Both the position numbers and the translations under genes were made by a program. From Parachlamydiaceae bacterium (GTDB lineage Bacteria; Chlamydiota; Chlamydiia; Chlamydiales; Parachlamydiaceae), in assembly GCA_013817115.1 (NCBI GenBank), contig JACDDG010000201.1, forward strand, positions 1 through 5,230: a DNA stretch of 5,230 nucleotides, in the 5' to 3' direction. The notes under the pieces were generated by a model. The model worked only from the letters and a program-made list of their open reading frames with translations. It was not told the origin of the DNA and did no database searches. Below, one piece after another: positions 1-5,230 of this stretch (position 1 is its first letter; each line of letters begins with the position of its first letter).

Positions 1-1044
1 GATGGATATCGTTCACCGGTGGTTATCTTTTGGTTTGTTTTGTTAGCTATGGGCTTGGGTATAATTTTCACTGTTATTTCAGCATTGGAACTTTGCACTA
101 GTTCTTGTACAGCTGGTCACAAGTATCGTCTCTACGGTTTTTCTTTCGAGACACTTGGAATGATCTTTTTTCCAACTTTAACAATTTTACACTTTTTTTC
201 CAGGTATTATTCGCAGTTTCACTACATTGTTTTTGCTTCTCTTGCAGTTGCTCTAGGGGCGGAAATAAAGTTTGTCTATATTCAAAAATATATTATTGGG
301 CATTGGTGCCAGATATGTTTATCAATAGCATCGCTCGTGACTATAGCCTTTTTCGCCAGCATTACTGGACTCCTTAAAAATAACACCAATTTAAATAATT
401 TGAAAGGGGGAATGATGAGAAACGCATTTTACGTATCAAGCAGTGCAGTTTTAATGACAATAGGTTTTTTCTTTGCTCAACAAGGTTTTAGCCCGTTTAA
501 TCAATTGCAAGCGGCTGAAGAGGCTTTAAAAAATGAGTTGATGTTTGGTGACTTACAGAGTCCAATTGAAGTTTACGTATTTACCGATTGGAAATGTCCG
601 GCTTGTAGACAAATTGAGCCTATAATCTTTGAAACGAGTCCTAAAATTTTGAAACAAGCTAAATTATTTTTCATAGATGTTATTGTGCATGATGTCTCGC
701 TTAATTTTTTGCCTTATAACCTTTCGTTCATGGTCCACAACAAACCCTATTATTTTAAATTGCGTCAAGATTTAAATGCTCTTTCACTTAAGACTGAAGA
801 GCCGTCTTTAGAAGATATTCAAAAAATAGCAAAAAACAATGGAGTAAAATTCACTCCCATGAATTTTTCCGATCTTTCAATGGCAAACAATTATTTTGCC
901 CGTTTGACTAAGCAATTTGAAATTATTAGCACTCCAACGGTTGCTATAGTTAGCAAAACCACTCTTAAAGGCAAAAAGCTTAATGGGAAGGAGATCACAC
1001 ATCAGGCCATTTTAAAAGCTATAGATGATGTAAAAAAGGAGTGA
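1..1044 (+). CDS. VKOR-DsbA fusion: membrane thiol-oxidising protein with thioredoxin-like domain (5' end may lie outside window)
   Basis: The protein probably oxidises cysteines in exported proteins. A VKOR unit passes electrons to quinone and re-oxidises its attached thioredoxin-like domain. Numbering from the GTG at 19, residues 2-23 form TM1, followed by the loop cysteine pair C26/C30 (LCTSSC) and further hydrophobic segments at about 43-60, 69-88 and 98-119. The quinone-side CXXC is WCQIC (C97/C100). Another hydrophobic segment (about 136-153) leads to a DsbA/thioredoxin-like domain with CPAC (C193/C196) and a cis-proline motif STPT (P306). VKOR plus Trx fusion is a known bacterial architecture. 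The loop cysteines are only three residues apart, closer than I expect for VKOR. The frame is open leftward from 19 to base 1 (DGYRSP), with no strong ribosome site before GTG 19, so the true start may lie upstream. The ATG at base 2 is out of frame. The gene ends three bases before the beta-synthase gene, suggesting one operon. Confidence 0.88.
   Translation, partial: DGYRSPVVIFWFVLLAMGLGIIFTVISALELCTSSCTAGHKYRLYGFSFETLGMIFFPTLTILHFFSRYYSQFHYIVFASLAVALGAEIKFVYIQKYIIGHWCQICLSIASLVTIAFFASITGLLKNNTNLNNLKGGMMRNAFYVSSSAVLMTIGFFFAQQGFSPFNQLQAAEEALKNELMFGDLQSPIEVYVFTDWKCPACRQIEPIIFETSPKILKQAKLFFIDVIVHDVSLNFLPYNLSFMVHNKPYYFKLRQDLNALSLKTEEPSLEDIQKIAKNNGVKFTPMNFSDLSMANNYFARLTKQFEIISTPTVAIVSKTTLKGKKLNGKEITHQAILKAIDDVKKE
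1036..1041 (+). promoter_or_regulatory. ribosome binding site AAGGAG for the beta-synthase gene
   Basis: AAGGAG lies inside the last codons of the VKOR-DsbA gene, six bases before the ATG at 1048. It overlaps the upstream stop region, which favours translational coupling. It also selects the ATG at 1048 over the in-frame ATG at 1060. Confidence 0.75.
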
Positions 1045-1047
1045 ATT

Positions 1048-2046
1048 ATGAAACGCACTATGTCAGAATTTCCAACTCTCATCTCTACTATTGGTCATAC
1101 ACCAATGGTAAAGTTGCAGCATATGGTAAAAAATCCTTTAGTTACCTTGTTGGTAAAACTTGAGTTTATGAATCCTAGCAGAAGTATTAAAGATCGGATT
1201 GTCTTACATATCATCGACGAAGCCGAAAAATCCGGCCTTCTCAAGCCCGGTGGAACAATCATCGAAAATACATCGGGAAATACAGGCGCAGCAGCTGCAA
1301 TGATCGGAGCTATGCGTGGTTACCGTGTTATTTTGACAATGCCTGATAAAGTAAGCATAGAAAAACAAAATGCTTTAAAAGCCTATGGTGCAGAAATAGT
1401 CATTTTGCCCACTTCAGCTACAATCGAATCTCCGGATCATTATGTAAATCGCGCCAAAAAATTGGCAACTGAGATTCCCGGTAGTTTTAGGATTAATCAA
1501 TACGATAATCCCAAAAACCCTGAAGCCCATTACTTGCATACTGGTCCTGAAATTTGGGAGCAGTCACATGGAATGATCGATTATTTTATAGCAAGTGGAA
1601 GCACCGGAGGAACAGTTAGTGGCGCTGGAAAATACTTAAAGGAAAAAAATCCCTTAGTGAAAGTTATCATGCCGGATCCTGTCGGATCTATCTATTATGA
1701 ATATTTCAAGACTGGCAAAATCCCTTCAAATGGGAATTGCAACTATTATTTAGAGGGCGTTGGCGAAGATCATTTAGCCCTGGCTTTGGACATTTCATTC
1801 ATTGATGATGTAGTCCAGGTAAGCGATCTCCAAGCTTTTAAAACAGCTCGTGAGTTGGCTCGTAAAGAGGGGATTTTAGCTGGGGGGTCTAGTGGGGCTA
1901 GCCTATGGGCGGCTTTGCAGATTGCAGAAGCTGCTAAAGATCCAATAACTATTGTCACAATATTGCCTGATGACGGGATCAAATACCTGAGTAAATTCTA
2001 CAACGATGAGTGGATGAAGAAAACTTTTGGGGACATAGAGAGCTGA
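1048..2046 (+). CDS. cbs: cystathionine beta-synthase (PLP catalytic core only)
   Basis: This fold-type II PLP enzyme probably condenses homocysteine and serine to cystathionine in the cytoplasm; cysteine synthase (O-acetylserine sulfhydrylase) activity is the main alternative. The PLP lysine is K48 in NPSRSIKDR, the cofactor-contacting loop is TSGNTG (75-80), and the phosphate-binding loop is GSTGGT (184-189). AGGSSGAS (278-285) and LPDD (306-309) complete the PLP site. The segments PDPVGSIY (209-216), EGVGED (236-241) and KFYNDEWM (316-323) resemble the CBS clade more than CysK or CysM. There is no N-terminal heme region and no C-terminal pair of regulatory CBS domains, as in short bacterial forms. 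The start is set by AAGGAG six bases upstream. The gene is tightly coupled to the VKOR-DsbA gene, while the gamma-lyase partner is 758 bases downstream. The last residues after WMKK (TFGDIES) look like an out-of-frame tail; see 2010-2132. Confidence 0.88.
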   Translation: MKRTMSEFPTLISTIGHTPMVKLQHMVKNPLVTLLVKLEFMNPSRSIKDRIVLHIIDEAEKSGLLKPGGTIIENTSGNTGAAAAMIGAMRGYRVILTMPDKVSIEKQNALKAYGAEIVILPTSATIESPDHYVNRAKKLATEIPGSFRINQYDNPKNPEAHYLHTGPEIWEQSHGMIDYFIASGSTGGTVSGAGKYLKEKNPLVKVIMPDPVGSIYYEYFKTGKIPSNGNCNYYLEGVGEDHLALALDISFIDDVVQVSDLQAFKTARELARKEGILAGGSSGASLWAALQIAEAAKDPITIVTILPDDGIKYLSKFYNDEWMKKTFGDIES

Positions 2047-2132
2047 GTGAGTATCTTGAAGCTTTTTTAAGACAGAGACGCGACGGCGCAGACATAGTTA
2101 TACACATAAGTTTTTTGATAAAAATGTTATGA
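2010..2132 (+). other. alternate-frame continuation of the beta-synthase C-terminus (probable frameshift)
   Basis: In the -1 frame relative to the beta-synthase gene, the sequence is open from just after a stop at 2007 to TGA at 2130-2132. It reads ENFWGHRELSEYLEAFLRQR followed by about 18 more residues. Adding one A to the AAAA run at about 2019-2022 would join the frames as NDEWMKKNFWGH, which suits the family pattern of DEWM followed by a basic or acidic residue, N and an aromatic or hydrophobic residue. Observed: the open frame and homopolymer runs of A, T and G at 2019-2032. Inferred: a one-base deletion shortened and altered the original C-terminus. A 40-codon open frame can also arise by chance. 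Confidence 0.35.
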
Positions 2133-2249
2133 TTACAAGGTGCGAAGCAGCAATTGTAGCACAGCACGTCATTCCAATCATGCTTTTGACAAACAGGCTG
2201 AACTTTTTTTTGTTTACAACTACGCAAGAGCCAAACTCGCTTAAAGAGG

Positions 2250-2378
2250 CTACGCTCTTAGGTGGCTTTCTGGCGCCCCTACCGGCTACCGGGGCGCACG
2301 TTTTGTAATGATCCGAACCCCGGGGTCCGCTATCCTGCACCTGCACCCGGTGCTATTAACACCCTGCCGGGGTGATAG
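2250..2378 (+). repeat. left arm of the long inverted repeat
   Basis: This arm is eight bases longer than its partner. It carries two tandem micro-duplications absent from the right arm: CTACCGG twice (2279-2292) and CTGCAC twice (2335-2346). It lacks about four bases near the inner end. The outer boundary is set where pairing stops, just before CTACGC. Confidence 0.85.
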
Positions 2379-2429
2379 GAGCATGAATTGCTTTTCTAGA
2401 TTTTAATTTAGCCGTATTTTAACGATGTT

Positions 2430-2550
2430 CTATCCCCCGGTAGGGGGAACTGTTAATAGCCTCGGGTGCAGCGATAGCGGAACCCGGGGTTTGGATCATG
2501 ACAAAAAGTGCGCCCCGGTAGGGGCGCAAGAAAGCCACCTAAGTGCGTAG
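2430..2550 (-). repeat. right arm of the long inverted repeat
   Basis: Inverted copy of the left arm without the two micro-duplications, so it is probably nearer the ancestral unit. It contains the compact hairpin GCGCCCC-GGTA-GGGGCGC at 2510-2527. Pairing with the left arm ends at GCGTAG, and sequence beyond 2550 is unrelated to that before 2250. Confidence 0.85.
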
Positions 2551-2571
2551 TCACCGTTGTAAGCCTTCCAC

Positions 2572-2667
2572 ATGTTCCTTGATGCGAGCGGCAGAGCCTT
2601 AATTGTGGACTACAAAGAAATTTTAGGGCAATGTTTTAGATGCATATCTTTTCAAAAAAAAGATTGA
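2572..2667 (+). other. 31-codon open frame, uncertain
   Basis: An ATG at 2572 opens a frame to TGA at 2665-2667, reading MFLDASGRALIVDYKEILG and then QCFRCISFQKKD. The composition looks protein-like, but there is no Shine-Dalgarno sequence before the ATG, an in-frame stop lies 12 bases upstream, and I recognise no family. It may be a gene fragment stranded beside the repeat, or chance. Confidence 0.15.
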
Positions 2668-2749
2668 GTTAAAAACATGATTCAAATGCCGTGGATCGTA
2701 GCCTCCATTTAAGTCAAAGCCACGGTTTAGATTTTTGCTACGTCAGAGT

Positions 2750-2778
2750 TTGCTAACATTTTATCTTTGCAATATTAT
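2750..2778 (+). promoter_or_regulatory. sigma70-type promoter candidate for the gamma-lyase gene
   Basis: TTGCTA (2750-2755) and TATTAT (2773-2778) are separated by exactly 17 bases and lie 27 bases before the start codon, giving a short leader of about 20 bases. TTTGCTA also occurs at 2734-2740, so the -35 region contains a direct repeat. It lies downstream of the long inverted repeat, which suggests the gene can be transcribed independently of the beta-synthase gene. Confidence 0.5.
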
Positions 2779-2804
2779 AACATTAATTGAAAGGAACGTA
2801 GTTT

Positions 2805-3953
2805 ATGAGATTCTCAACAAAAGCTATTCATGCTGGGTACGAACCTGATCCAGAAACAGGTAGCATTATGCCTCCTATCTACATGACTTCGACCTACATC
2901 TTAGATGCCCCGGGTGAAACACGCGCTGGTTATGACTATACTCGAGCGGGAAATCCTAATTTTACCATTTTAGAAAAAACATTAGCAGCTCTCGAAGAAG
3001 CAGAACATGCCACAGTATTTTCTTCGGGTCTCGGAGCTCTCACAGCTATGATAAGCATGCTTTCAAAAGGTGATCACGTTGTAGCTCTTGAAGGTCTTTA
3101 TGGGGGAACCTATCGTCTTTTCAAAAGCGTTTTTGTCCGCTTTGGCATAGAACTCGAAATTATCAAGCTAAAAAATTCCAATGAATTGGATTCCGCTTTA
3201 GCACAGAAACCAAAGTGGCTCCTATTAGAAACACCGACAAATCCACTTTTGAATAGTGTCGATATTGAAGCTTGCGCCCAGGTTGCCAAAAAGCATGGTG
3301 TGTTCACTGTTGTCGACAATACATTTGCCACCCCTTATTTCCAAAATCCATTGCGATTTGGGGCAGATATAGTATGGCATAGCACGACGAAGTATATCGG
3401 GGGGCATTCCGATGTAATTGGGGGTGCCGTAATTACGAATAGTTCTTCAGTTAAACATGAAATGGATTTCATGCGTAAAGCAATTGGCGTAAATCCGAGC
3501 CCTTTTGACACGTGGCTGACAACTCGTGGACTTAAAACCTTAGCCTTACGGATGGAACGTCATGCAGAAAATGGCATGAAAGTGGCGAAATTTCTTGAAG
3601 GTCATCCTAAAGTCAGTAAGGTGTTTTATCCGGGGCTTACAAGTCATTCTAGTCATGAAATTGCGAAAAAGCAAATGAGAGGTTTTGGGGGCATGGTTTC
3701 AGCTGAATTTGACCTCTCGATAGATTCTACAAAGAAGTTAGCGTCATTTTTTACGCTATTTGCTTTGGCTGAAAGCTTAGGAGGTGTGGAATCTCTTGTT
3801 TGTCATCCTGCTACGATGACGCATGCTTCGATTCCAGTAGAAGATCGTCATAAAAGTGGTCTAAATGATGGACTTCTGCGATTTTCGGTGGGTGTAGAAG
3901 ATGGCGAAGACCTTATTGATGACTTATCTCAGGCCTTAGACCGGATTATGTAA
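2805..3953 (+). CDS. cystathionine gamma-lyase / gamma-synthase family PLP enzyme
   Basis: Probably splits cystathionine to cysteine, 2-oxobutyrate and ammonia in the cytoplasm, completing reverse transsulfuration with the upstream beta-synthase. It is a full-length (382 residues) Cys/Met-metabolism fold-type I enzyme. Visible residues are Y45 and R47 in YDYTRAGNP (they reach the neighbouring subunit's PLP phosphate), the PLP-stacking Y99 in LYGGTY, D171 in VVDNTFATP (pyridine nitrogen), the PLP lysine K196 in HSTTKYIGGHSD, SLGGVESL (324-331), THASIP (339-344), and carboxylate-binding R359 in LLRFSVG. Translation starts at ATG 2805, nine bases after AAGGA (2791-2795). Cystathionine gamma-synthase and methionine gamma-lyase share these motifs; the beta-synthase neighbour favours the lyase. 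Two decayed relatives of its C-terminal part follow at 3978-4335 and 5069-5230. I see no convincing terminator after the stop. Confidence 0.9.
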   Translation: MRFSTKAIHAGYEPDPETGSIMPPIYMTSTYILDAPGETRAGYDYTRAGNPNFTILEKTLAALEEAEHATVFSSGLGALTAMISMLSKGDHVVALEGLYGGTYRLFKSVFVRFGIELEIIKLKNSNELDSALAQKPKWLLLETPTNPLLNSVDIEACAQVAKKHGVFTVVDNTFATPYFQNPLRFGADIVWHSTTKYIGGHSDVIGGAVITNSSSVKHEMDFMRKAIGVNPSPFDTWLTTRGLKTLALRMERHAENGMKVAKFLEGHPKVSKVFYPGLTSHSSHEIAKKQMRGFGGMVSAEFDLSIDSTKKLASFFTLFALAESLGGVESLVCHPATMTHASIPVEDRHKSGLNDGLLRFSVGVEDGEDLIDDLSQALDRIM

Positions 3954-3977
3954 ATGCGTTACTATCTTCAATAAAAA

Positions 3978-4335
3978 AAATTTTTCGATTTTATAGGCAG
4001 GGAGTCTGTATCCAGTAATAGCCCTGACACAGATAATGGATTGGTGCTGATTTGCATGTAAATACTCCCTATGTCTGCGTAATTATTTTATGCTCCTCAT
4101 TATATATGAGGGTACAATTTAAACATTATCGAGGTCGACTTCTTTTGTCTAGTTTTTATTTTAAATTACATTTTTCGGAGTGACCAAATAGCCGCACTCT
4201 AGAGGCTAGCAAACATCTGACAAAACAAAAATGTTGCTTATCATACCAATTAATGAAAATGTCCCCATCGTCAAAATAGAAAGTTCCCAGCAGTAGTTCG
4301 ATGACTTATCGCAGGCGTGGGAGAGGATCAAGTAA
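3978..4335 (+). pseudogene. decayed C-terminal third of a gamma-lyase paralogue
   Basis: The 462-base gap after the gamma-lyase gene is largely a colinear wreck of that gene's 3' part. The clearest part is 4300-4335, which matches 3918-3953 at 28 of 36 positions and reads DDLSQAWERIK-stop against DDLSQALDRIM-stop. Just upstream, IESSQQ-stop-FDDL aligns without gaps to VEDGEDLIDDL, with TAG at 4294-4296 in place of Leu370. Further anchors in order are AAATTT (3978), TATCC (4009), ATG-TCT-GCG-TAA (4071-4082, against MVSAE, with a stop at Glu301) and ATGTTGC...ATACCA (against MTHASIP). Spacing is kept: 358 bases against 366 in the intact gene. The 3' end is well supported; anchors before about 4225 are hand alignments of weak sequence. 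The differences from the intact gene suggest an old paralogue, not a recent duplication. Confidence 0.65.
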
Positions 4336-4350
4336 CAAGTCAAATCCAGC

Positions 4351-4377
4351 TTGATTTTATTTTTCAAAAAGCATACT
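4351..4377 (+). promoter_or_regulatory. weak promoter candidate for the CHASE3 gene
   Basis: TTGATT (4351-4356) is followed 15 bases later by CATACT (4372-4377), in AT-rich DNA 38 bases before the TTG start. Spacing and the -10 match are both poor, so this is only the best local candidate. Confidence 0.2.
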
Positions 4378-4415
4378 TAATAGGAAAGACCCTTAAACTT
4401 TAAAATTGAGATCAT

Positions 4416-5033
4416 TTGAATAAAATTATCCTTATAGTTGGTGTCTTCACCGGAATTCTGATGTTGATTTTCAATGGATACATCTCTTATGAATATGTAG
4501 AAGGATTTTCTAATTCTATCAAAGAAAAAAATGATAAACTTTCTGATATTGCTCAATTTAATACATACTTATCGCAATTGAAAGATGCCGAAACAGGTCA
4601 GCGAGGATATGTTATTACAGGCAATAAATCCTACTTAGAACCTTATGAGCAAGGTGTAAAATATGTTAACTCTTTAAATTCGCAAGCTTTTTTGGAAAAA
4701 TATGAAAATCAATTAGAATTAACCGAAGAAATCCAAGAACTAAAGAAACTGGCACATATGAAAATAGAAAAGCTAAATTCTGTTATTAATACTTATAACA
4801 ATTTAGGATTTGAAACTTCGCAAAAAGAAATTTTGAATAATGATGGCAAAAACGTTATGGATAGAATTCGTCTTGTTATTGATAGAATTTCGGGCGTTAA
4901 ACAAAATGATATTAAGAAAGATGACGAAAAAAGTATTCAGCACCTGAAAAAAATTGTATCCATGATTTTTGTAATTAATCTTGTATATTTGATCTTGATA
5001 AGCATATGCCTTACTTTCTTTACAGAAATATAG
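4416..5033 (+). CDS. CHASE3-domain membrane protein lacking any output domain
   Basis: An N-terminal membrane segment (about 3-25) is followed by a CHASE3 extracytoplasmic sensor domain (about 26-175), with the hallmark DAETGQRGYVITG (57-69), then YLEPYEQG (73-80) and GKNVMDRIR (144-152). A second membrane segment (about 180-203) follows and the protein stops two residues later. CHASE3 normally sits before HAMP, PAS, histidine kinase, cyclase or chemotaxis-type domains; none follows in any frame here. The ligand is unknown. The start is TTG at 4416: an in-frame stop at 4407-4409 excludes a longer frame and ATG at residue 16 would cut into TM1. The ribosome site is weak (TTGAG just upstream). 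Bases 4681-4740 are 30% G+C against 48% in 3481-3540 of the gamma-lyase gene, hinting at a different origin. It could be a truncated sensor gene or an independent small membrane protein. Confidence 0.8.
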   Translation: MNKIILIVGVFTGILMLIFNGYISYEYVEGFSNSIKEKNDKLSDIAQFNTYLSQLKDAETGQRGYVITGNKSYLEPYEQGVKYVNSLNSQAFLEKYENQLELTEEIQELKKLAHMKIEKLNSVINTYNNLGFETSQKEILNNDGKNVMDRIRLVIDRISGVKQNDIKKDDEKSIQHLKKIVSMIFVINLVYLILISICLTFFTEI

Positions 5034-5068
5034 AAAAATTTCAATAATTATTAAAATTGGTTTATTTT

Positions 5069-5230
5069 AAATTTCGAACTGTTTTTTTAACTTCATACGG
5101 CGTTTTATAGCGTAGGATTTAAATGAGGCTATGGGGGCATGTGTTCAGCTGAATTAAATCTTTCCTCATGCTATATGAGAGGGTCTATACCGAAGAGCGT
5201 TCAAATTTTGGTTTTTTGGCAAAGAAAGCT
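5069..5230 (+). pseudogene. second decayed gamma-lyase fragment, truncated by the window edge
   Basis: Bases 5121-5156 match the intact gene around 3674-3711 at about 31 of 36 positions with one two-base gap. The stretch 5127-5165 reads GYGGMCSAELNLS against GFGGMVSAEFDLS (residues 293-305). Upstream, AAATTTC (5069) and GGCGTTTTAT (5099-5108) match the intact gene's codons for KFL and KVFY at nearly the same spacing (40 against 42 bases), after which about 35 bases are missing. Downstream, TCTATACCGAAG-AGCGT and TTTGGC...GAAAGCT match 3726-3775 after an insertion of about 14 bases. The frame is broken by these indels and there is no start. It corresponds to residues about 262-325 and continues to the right edge. 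The core is convincing; the flanks are hand alignments. Confidence 0.65.

Larger units (their letters stand above)
2250..2550. repeat. long imperfect inverted repeat (about 129 + 121 bp arms, 51-bp loop)
   Basis: The left arm (2250-2378) and the reverse complement of the right arm (2430-2550) match nearly base for base from an outer CTACGC to an inner GATAG. Long identical blocks include CTTAGGTGGCTTTCT, GCGCCCCTACCGG, CCGCTATC, CTGCACCCG and GCTATTAAC. Each arm also folds on itself: GCGCCCC/GGGGCGC (2273-2297 and 2510-2527), a near-palindrome around ACCCCGGGGT, and a third stem near the inner end (CACCC/GGGTG on the left, CCCCC/GGGGG on the right). Bases 2281-2340 are 63% G+C by count, far above neighbouring DNA. 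It could be a non-autonomous mobile element, two head-to-head copies of an extragenic palindromic repeat, or a structured RNA element. No transposase and no clear target duplication is visible. Confidence 0.92.
2047..2804 (+). other. 758-bp spacer between the two transsulfuration genes
   Basis: No full-length gene is visible on either strand. In order it holds the alternate-frame tail of the beta-synthase gene (to 2132), AT-rich sequence with a T8 run (2204-2211), the 301-bp long inverted repeat (2250-2550), a 31-codon open frame of uncertain meaning (2572-2667), a CCGTGG/CCACGG inverted pair (about 2690-2727), and the promoter region of the gamma-lyase gene. Reverse-strand open frames across 1979-2346 overlap the repeat, lack family motifs and look like chance. 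Confidence 0.7.

Noticed and set aside
2026..2033. Programmed -1 ribosomal frameshift in the beta-synthase gene
   Set aside because: In the annotated frame the run reads AAA ACT TTT GGG, which does not form an X-XXY-YYZ slippery heptamer; a DNA deletion is simpler.
1060..2046. Alternative beta-synthase start at ATG 1060
   Set aside because: AAGGAG is correctly spaced (six bases) for ATG 1048 but 18 bases from 1060.
2186..2220. TTGACA at 2186-2191 as a -35 box
   Set aside because: The only -10-like hexamer downstream, TACAAC at 2215-2220, is 23 bases away, too far for a standard promoter.
1979..2346. Two overlapping 82-codon reverse-strand open frames
   Set aside because: They run through the beta-synthase 3' end or the inverted repeat, have no family motifs, and show odd composition; best explained as chance.
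2250..2550. Integron attC site or CRISPR unit
   Set aside because: No GTTRRRY-type core at the ends, no integrase, and no regularly spaced direct repeats; the structure is a single inverted pair.
3999..4070. AGGGAGT/ACTCCCT inverted pair as transposon ends or terminator
   Set aside because: Only seven bases pair across a 58-base gap, no T run follows, and the region is better explained as gamma-lyase remnant.

Overview
The window comes from a bacterium with a two-membrane or otherwise periplasm-containing envelope. This is inferred from a membrane-embedded disulfide-forming enzyme carrying an exported thioredoxin-like domain, and from a CHASE3 sensor domain between two membrane segments. Overall base composition is AT-rich by eye, and all supported genes are on the + strand. 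The sequence alone does not fix the species. An amoeba-associated or environmental AT-rich lineage (for example Chlamydiota or Legionella-like) is possible, but this is a weak guess.

Layout: (1) 1-1044, a VKOR/DsbA-like fusion whose frame is open to the left edge. (2) 1048-2046, a cystathionine beta-synthase core enzyme three bases downstream, with its ribosome binding site inside the preceding gene. Its 3' end looks frameshifted. (3) 2047-2804, a gene-poor spacer holding a 301-bp, GC-rich, near-perfect long inverted repeat (2250-2550) and a good promoter candidate (2750-2778). (4) 2805-3953, a complete cystathionine gamma-lyase/gamma-synthase family enzyme. (5) About 3978-4335, a decayed, colinear copy of the C-terminal third of that enzyme. 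(6) 4416-5033, a 205-residue CHASE3 protein with a TTG start that ends just after its second membrane segment, with no HAMP or kinase. (7) About 5069-5230, a second decayed piece of a cystathionine gamma-lyase paralogue, running off the right edge.

How the genes fit together: the beta-synthase and gamma-lyase together suggest reverse transsulfuration, in which homocysteine and serine give cystathionine, which is split to cysteine. The upstream gene makes disulfides in exported proteins, so the cluster has a thiol/cysteine theme, although functional linkage is an inference.

The most notable points are the long hairpin-forming repeat separating two genes that are often adjacent, the two separate gamma-lyase remnants around a kinase-less sensor gene, and the likely one-base deletion near the end of the beta-synthase gene. 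I found no CRISPR array, tRNA, rRNA, transposase or recognisable new defence-type system. All alignments and counts were made by hand.
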